From the NCBI GenBank assembly GCA_016933315.1, contig JAFGBE010000094.1, positions 1-7,162 on the forward strand: 7,162 bases of DNA. The letters run 5' to 3'. The DNA is from Candidatus Auribacterota bacterium. GTDB lineage: Bacteria; Auribacterota; UBA6266. Below are positions 1 to 5,200 of this stretch, one piece after another. Every line of letters starts with the position of its first letter. Within the stretch, counting starts at the first letter, position 1. Position numbers and translations under genes: made by a program. Under the pieces are notes generated by a model, which was not told the origin of the DNA, made no database searches, and worked only from the letters and a program-made list of their open reading frames with translations.

Positions 1-2242
1 CGATAAGCTCTATCGAACCCTTCTCCGGATTATATTTATGGAGGCCGCAATCCGAATTTTTCGAATATTCAACACTATCCTGCCCCGCGCCGGACACATA
101 ATCAGAATCTCCGACAGGGCCCCAGTAAACTTCAAGATGCCGGTAATTGCCCATAAGCTTTCTCAGGGACACCCTGTCCTCATCTCTTGTAAAAGGACTG
201 TGATAGCCTTCATAATTAAGAATTATCTGAAGCTTATCATCCACAAGCCTGTCTATATCGGAAGGGGTAAGCCCGGGAAACGCCAGCTGCGCATTAATCT
301 TAAAAGCGTCTCTTATTTTGGCTGTCTCGATTACTGTCCTTTCTATGGGCTGGGTCATAAGAGTAGCCCACATTCTTATCTTCTCTTTGAGCTCAGCCGG
401 GATATTATCAGGCAGCTGCTGGAATCCGGAAACGGTTTTTAATTCTTCTTTCAATATTATGTTCCGCAAATCTTTTTCATCAATCCTGTTAACGAATTCA
501 TTCCAGTCCTCGCTGTATCTGTCAATCAGGTGGTTGAGCCTTGTCTCGCCGGCTCCTTTTTCAACTATGCCAAGATCTTCATATAATATGCTGACAGGCT
601 CGTTAAAAGCCGTGATAAGAACCGTCAACACAGGGAATTCTTCCCAGTGGAGGTTTTTCGGCATATCCATAAGCCAGCTGTTGATAATCCTCTTTATCCT
701 GTCGCAGGCTTCAGCATTGCCGGGTTTCTCAAAACCGGCTCCGGCGCCGGTTTTGGCACCGAGCGCCAGGTTGTCTCTTTCCGCCGCGCTGATCTTGTAA
801 TTCTCAAACATATCATTTACAAAGCCATTCCAGTAATATGCCCATCCGTATTTATCGTTCAAGCCGGTTTTAATCCCCATTATCTTCCCGAACCTGTTCC
901 CTGCTTCCGCAAACCTGGCCTGTATCTGGCTCCAATGGACTACCTGTCCCACGCCTTCTCTCTTGCCCTGCAGATACGCAAAAAGCGAGATAACCACATA
1001 GAACAAAGACTGGAAACTCGCCAGCACAAACAACACTGTCAACAGGGCCGCCCCGCCGTCAATAAATATCTCCCACCCTATATTACGGAACCCCGTCTTC
1101 TGTATTACGAATGCCGTCCACCTTATTACGAATATACTGAAAACGCCCCATATATATACCGAAAATATATACAGGGTCTTGAACTTTCTTACTGCTTCCC
1201 TTGCAGAGGAACGGGACAGTCTTTTGTCCTCCGGGAACCTGAATCCCCCCAGTGTTGTCTGCAGCAATAACATGCTGAGAAAAACGCCCAGCAACGCGCA
1301 CAAGGAAATATCAAGGAAGAGCACTATGGTGGAAACAGAAATTTCCACCATGGGCGCAAGCATCCTCTCCAGCAGGGTCGCAAACCGGCTTGACTGCGTA
1401 ATAAATACGTTCTTATTAAGGCCGGTTGCGATACCGACGGCAAACACCGTGGCAAAAAGAGGTATGAGGGGAAGCCACAGCTTCCTGATATTCGCGATGA
1501 ACGAAATTAATCCCTGCCGGTCCCTGAATGTTTTCAGCCATATGAAATTTTCAGCTTTTCCGGTATTGCGAATTGTAGAATCCGGATTTCCGGAAGCAAG
1601 GTATTTTAACTTTTCTTCCCTCGGCCGGCCGGCGAGATTTTTAAAATCTGTCAGAAATTCCCTTTTTTCGCCCCTGAACAGGCTTTCTATATCCTCAAAA
1701 GTGATTTTCTTCTCCTTGGTCAAATCTTTCGAATAACCCGGGCGAAGGGCTTCCAGAAGGGCCCATGTGTCGCCTTTTATCTCATTCAGGATGGTTTTCC
1801 CCTTCCTTTCCGCAAGCATCTTAAGGGATTTTTCAAAAAGAAAATAACGGAAGGATGGGCATGTCGCCTTGAACTCCATTGATTCTTCAAACACTATCCT
1901 GAATAAGACGACCGCCAGCAAATGTTCTCTTATATCATGGATCTCACTTTTAAAATCATCATTCTTTAAGGAGCTCTTAAAGCCCGCATCCGTCCACTTA
2001 TAGCGGTCCCCGCACCGGGAAGACCACTTCTCATATTCAGAGACTTCCGCTCCGTATAACGACTTAAGGGTAATATGCTTAAAATCCGATTTTGAGAAAA
2101 TCCTTGTTATTATGGCATTGGCGCATGCGCCGTAATCATCGGGATTCGCTCCCAATTCAGCCAGGGCCTCATTTATAAGAGGCCTGAATTCTTTCGCTAC
2201 GTCTTCTCTGAATATTAACTGATTTTTTCCTGTTTCTGTCAT
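1..2242 (-). CDS. GT48 (callose synthase / FKS1)-like glucan synthase, N-terminal 747 residues; runs off left edge
   Basis: Probable inner-membrane glycosyltransferase that polymerises glucose from UDP-glucose, as GT48 1,3-beta-glucan synthases do. I translated the frame by hand from ATG at 2242-2240 to the window edge and found no stop. Seen in order: soluble N-terminus (1-250) with an FKS1 domain-1-like stretch at about 104-145; GK...F(I)W.KTF...IRKLW at 228-256, like the plant segment before the first helix; hydrophobic segments at about 255-275, 294-327, 356-381 and 390-424; a G-x11-RF linker at 432-444; WNGFVNDMFE..KIS at 471-485; RIINSWLMDMP at 518-528 and FPVLTVLITAFNEP at 536-549; RYSEDWNEFVNR at 575-586; IRMWATLMTQPIERTV at 622-637; and an LRKLMGNYRHLEVYW segment at 693-707. 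Each matches, in the same order, a conserved block of plant or fungal synthases recalled from memory. The eukaryotic enzymes are about 1,900 residues; this N-terminus is much shorter. The start is supported by upstream AAGGG. Catalytic core end and C-terminal helices lie outside the window. Family call is strong; product is inferred. Confidence 0.83.
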   Translation of the reverse strand, partial: MTETGKNQLIFREDVAKEFRPLINEALAELGANPDDYGACANAIITRIFSKSDFKHITLKSLYGAEVSEYEKWSSRCGDRYKWTDAGFKSSLKNDDFKSEIHDIREHLLAVVLFRIVFEESMEFKATCPSFRYFLFEKSLKMLAERKGKTILNEIKGDTWALLEALRPGYSKDLTKEKKITFEDIESLFRGEKREFLTDFKNLAGRPREEKLKYLASGNPDSTIRNTGKAENFIWLKTFRDRQGLISFIANIRKLWLPLIPLFATVFAVGIATGLNKNVFITQSSRFATLLERMLAPMVEISVSTIVLFLDISLCALLGVFLSMLLLQTTLGGFRFPEDKRLSRSSAREAVRKFKTLYIFSVYIWGVFSIFVIRWTAFVIQKTGFRNIGWEIFIDGGAALLTVLFVLASFQSLFYVVISLFAYLQGKREGVGQVVHWSQIQARFAEAGNRFGKIMGIKTGLNDKYGWAYYWNGFVNDMFENYKISAAERDNLALGAKTGAGAGFEKPGNAEACDRIKRIINSWLMDMPKNLHWEEFPVLTVLITAFNEPVSILYEDLGIVEKGAGETRLNHLIDRYSEDWNEFVNRIDEKDLRNIILKEELKTVSGFQQLPDNIPAELKEKIRMWATLMTQPIERTVIETAKIRDAFKINAQLAFPGLTPSDIDRLVDDKLQIILNYEGYHSPFTRDEDRVSLRKLMGNYRHLEVYWGPVGDSDYVSGAGQDSVEYSKNSDCGLHKYNPEKGSIELI
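122..832 (-). other. Start of the GT48-like catalytic domain
   Basis: Residues 471-707 of the synthase. WNGFVNDMFENYKISAAE corresponds to the eukaryotic IWN-x-I-x-S-x-REEDLIS-x-E block. N521-S-W-L-M-D-M-P528 matches NSLFM-x-MP. FPVLTVLITAFNEP (536-549) matches FSVLTPYYNEEV. RYSEDWNEF (575-583) matches IYPDEWKNF. IRMWATLMTQPIERTV (622-637) matches RIWASLRTQTLYRTI. Q672-I-I-L-N-Y and LRKLMGNYRHLEVYW (693-707) match the V-V-x-Q-x-Y and LLRAYPDLQIAYLDE segments. Even spacing and constant order make chance resemblance very unlikely. The donor-binding and GEGKPENQNH-type block expected next lies beyond the left edge. Confidence 0.82.
968..1480 (-). other. Membrane-helix cluster of the glucan synthase
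   Basis: Residues about 255-425. Hydrophobic stretches are 255-275, 294-327 (long enough for one long or two short helices, with acidic E300 and D311 inside), 356-381 and 390-424 (long enough for two helices), giving five or six predicted spans. The loops at 328-355 and 425-450 are rich in Arg/Lys (for example R335, K340, R341, R344, R348, R352, K353, K355), as expected for cytoplasmic loops. Eukaryotic GT48 enzymes carry a comparable set of helices directly before the cytosolic catalytic domain. Confidence 0.75.
1808..1933 (-). other. FKS1 domain-1-like segment of the glucan synthase
   Basis: Residues about 104-145 of the synthase. Hydrophobic LLAVVLFRIVFEES (108-121), then EFKATC (123-128) and FRYFLFEKSL (131-140), follow the pattern of the plant callose synthase segment with YLLIWGEA, then RFMPEC, then LCYIFHHM. 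Acidic E119, C128 and the aromatic run Y133/F134/F136 fall in corresponding places if one residue of gap is allowed. The match is weaker than in the catalytic region, and the diagnostic WGE tryptophan is replaced (V117). It suggests that the cytosolic N-terminal domain shared by plant and fungal enzymes is retained in a diverged form. Confidence 0.5.
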
Positions 2243-2288
2243 ACCCTTCTTTTCCCTTAAGGTTTTTCTTTTTTTATATTCCGGGAAA
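2243..2288 (-). promoter_or_regulatory. 46-base intergenic gap with ribosome-binding region
   Basis: Between the TAA of the upstream gene (2291-2289) and the ATG at 2242. On the coding strand it is purine-rich and reads AAGGGAAAAGAAGGGT just before the ATG. AAGGG at 2258-2254 sits 11 bases from the start and is the likely Shine-Dalgarno sequence; GAAGGG at 2249-2244 is probably too close at one base. An A-rich tract precedes it. I see no GC-rich hairpin followed by a T-run, so nothing terminates transcription here, and the two genes are probably co-transcribed. The 8-base palindrome CCTTAAGG at 2255-2262 is likely incidental. Confidence 0.6.
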
Positions 2289-5200
2289 TTATAATCTTTT
2301 ATCCCGTTTCTTCAGCATTCCCAAATGTTCCCGCAGGCCAAATAACCATATTGCCAGTAAGATCCCCGCCGTTAAAGCAAGGGGGGTTTTCCACCCGACC
2401 CGCTTCAAAGTATAGATCGACTTGCTTTCTATATGCTCTTTCTTATATTTAAGCTCTTCATCCTCATCATAATAATTAACCGATTTTATCCAGTGGTCTA
2501 TATCGAGCGGCCTGCGTTCCATAAATGTCTGCGCTTTCCAGCCGTCATTCAGATAGACCGTGGAGTTATCCGGAAATACAGCTATGGTAATCATGCCCGG
2601 ATTTTCTCCGGTCGGCTGCCGGCCCGGTTCAAAGTTTTTCTCGATTTTTATCGGTCTCAGGTAAGGATAAGGCACAAAAGGATCGTAATATTCTACCTGC
2701 TCGTCACCGCTCTCAACAGGAAACATGTTTACAAGCCTTATCTGGATATAAGGCCTTGCCCTGACGATCAGCTGGCCGTTCAGCGTGTGAACGTCATAAA
2801 TAAAATCTTTTGAATTAAGAATGAAATATTTCAGCCCGAGTATGGGAGGGCCTGCGGGCAGGCTGAACGGTTTTATCTCTTTTTCATACGGCACGGATAT
2901 GCCTTTATGGCTGAATACATCCCTGGAATATTCAAACATTCCGGCGAAATATTTTATCTCCCCCAGGGATCCGTCATCTTCTATTATGTGCAATCCGGGC
3001 AATACCCCCGCAGGCGCCCCTTTCATATTTTCAAGGGAACTTTTTATCCTGGCGAGGTCCACACACAGGTTTCTCTCTTTTATCGTCCCATTTTTCACAA
3101 GGTCTTCAAGTTCACTGAATGTTCTTGGCCACCTCTCTTTATCGACACGCGCAGCCCGCAAAGCCTCTCCGGCAATTTCTCTTATAAGGGCCTTTCTCGT
3201 TTCCTCTTCGGTCTTTGCCTCATTGTACCATTCCTTGATTATGGCTTCCTTTTTCTTGCCTATCGTTTTTTCCTTCCTTCTGTTGTTTTCTCCGTCCCAT
3301 TCCTCAATAAGCATTTCCTGCCCGAGCCAATTACGCACTCTCCGGATATGTTTCTTTATATCAAGCCCTTTATGTTTCCCGATAACATTGTATTTGATCA
3401 CCGCAAGCTCCCTGCTCAGGATATCTTCCGGCATAAGATAACTTACGTTTATATGAGATATGGTATCGGTAGGTATGGGATTGCCCGCCGCGTCTGTTAC
3501 AATCCTGTAGTTTATCTCGACAGAACCCGGAAGTAGCGTATCCGAAGTTATGCCAAGAGCGGCCATGTTTTCCATATCCGCGCCGGTGAAAACGCTATCC
3601 GCCCGCGCAGGGTCGAGAATCTCCCTTATGGAAAGTACTTGCCCGCTTAAATTAAACGAGAGGGATCTGGAAGCTACGGGCTTGCCGCTCATCCATTCAA
3701 ACGGAATCTCTATTCTGCCTCCCATTATCTTAAGCCTTTCTCTTCCCATGGCATCGCCCGGCATATAATAAACCACAAAAGAGACGGCTTCCTCGCCGTA
3801 AACCCCCTGAAGGTTGTTTATGACTTCTCTTTCTTCGAGCACCATAGTATCGATTACCTCTCCATCCGCCTGGCTGTTGACCAGAACCAGAATAATGTCC
3901 GCCGCCTTCTGCCTTTCTTCGGGGGCGATATATATGAGGTTCTTTTCAAGCGCTTCCCTTAAAGTCGGTTTTTCCCCTGTGGATCTGAAACGGTAAACCC
4001 ACTGCCTGCCTTTAAGGACATTCGAGAGGTTTTCAATATTATTGAGGTCTATTTTTATAAGAGGGTTTACATACACATCCCTCAGAAGCTCTCTCCCGTC
4101 TTCGTAACCCATAACGGCTATGATATCGCCCGAAATCTTCGCTTCAAGTTCACCTTCCATATTATAATAGTCCGCTTCGGTCTCATATGCCGGCAATCCG
4201 TCCCGGAAAACGGTTGCTCCGTCTATATTTTTAACGAATATCCTTTTCTCCATCACATAATTTTTCTTATCCGGGGTCCGGCCCTTATAAATGCTTTCCG
4301 AAATATCCGTAACCCAATTGCCTTCCATATCTATTACATACGTATGGCTTCCTATCATCTGGTTGGTTTCTTCATCGTACAGGATATCCGTCCTGGTCTC
4401 TGCGATAACATTCTTGGTAAGCGGGTCAATATGAATATTCCCCGCAAGTATGAATTTCAGGTTTCCCGCTATATCGTAAGTCTCCACCTGCAGCAGGTTG
4501 CCGCTTTTTTTATCCCTTACGCCTATCCATACAAGACCGTATACATCGCGGTAGTCTCTTCCTCCGATATCTCTACCCAAAACGGAAAAATACTCCTTCG
4601 GGGAAGCATCCGCTTTGATTTTTGCCTTCTCTATCTCTTTTAAAAGTTTTTCGGCGCCTTTTAATCCGTGGCTTATAGTATGAAGATATCCCTTGTCGTC
4701 AAGCCAGAACATCTCGGTGTTGAGGCGGTCAAACTCCTTGATAAAAGACTGCCTGACCTGCGCGTCGGCTTCCTCGTCGATTTTTTCAAGCAATCCCGCC
4801 TGGATGTTTTGCAGGTTCCGTATTTCCTCGTTAATGGCGTCTTTCCCGAGAAATATCCACAACGGCTCGGTCTTAAGGGGCTTTTCACCGATCAACGGCC
4901 GTTTAATAGTCATGGCCATACCGTCAACAAGCCCTTTTTCATATTTCACCGAATTGATTTTTGTCCTCTTGTCAACTTCCCAATCGGCCAGCAGCAGCCT
5001 TGTTCCGACTACAATATCAGTGCCCCTGTCCCTTGAATAAGTTCTTGAAAACAGGCGGCGCGACGTATCAAGGGCAAGGACCTGGGCGTAATAAAAGTTG
5101 CCTTCTTCGCGTTTGGCAAGCGCCCCGTCGAAAAAGGGGATTATCCCGGACTCAAGCAGCTTTCTTCTTTCCTGGCCCGTCGCATCGTTGAACCGCATAT

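Noticed and set aside
536..700. Assignment of the synthase to GT2 (cellulose or curdlan synthase type).
   Set aside because: Only the AFNE strand fits. The surrounding blocks, especially the RMWATLMTQPIERT and NSWLMDMP segments and the preceding membrane cluster, follow the GT48 order.
1083..1301. Short minus-strand open frame in another phase inside the synthase gene.
   Set aside because: It overlaps the membrane-helix region of the synthase in a different frame, and the synthase frame there matches the family and is uninterrupted.
2251..2275. Possible terminator in the intergenic gap (CCTTAAGG palindrome beside a T/A tract).
   Set aside because: The stem would be only four base pairs with no loop. 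On the transcribed strand the A-rich tract precedes the palindrome, so no T-run follows it as an intrinsic terminator requires.
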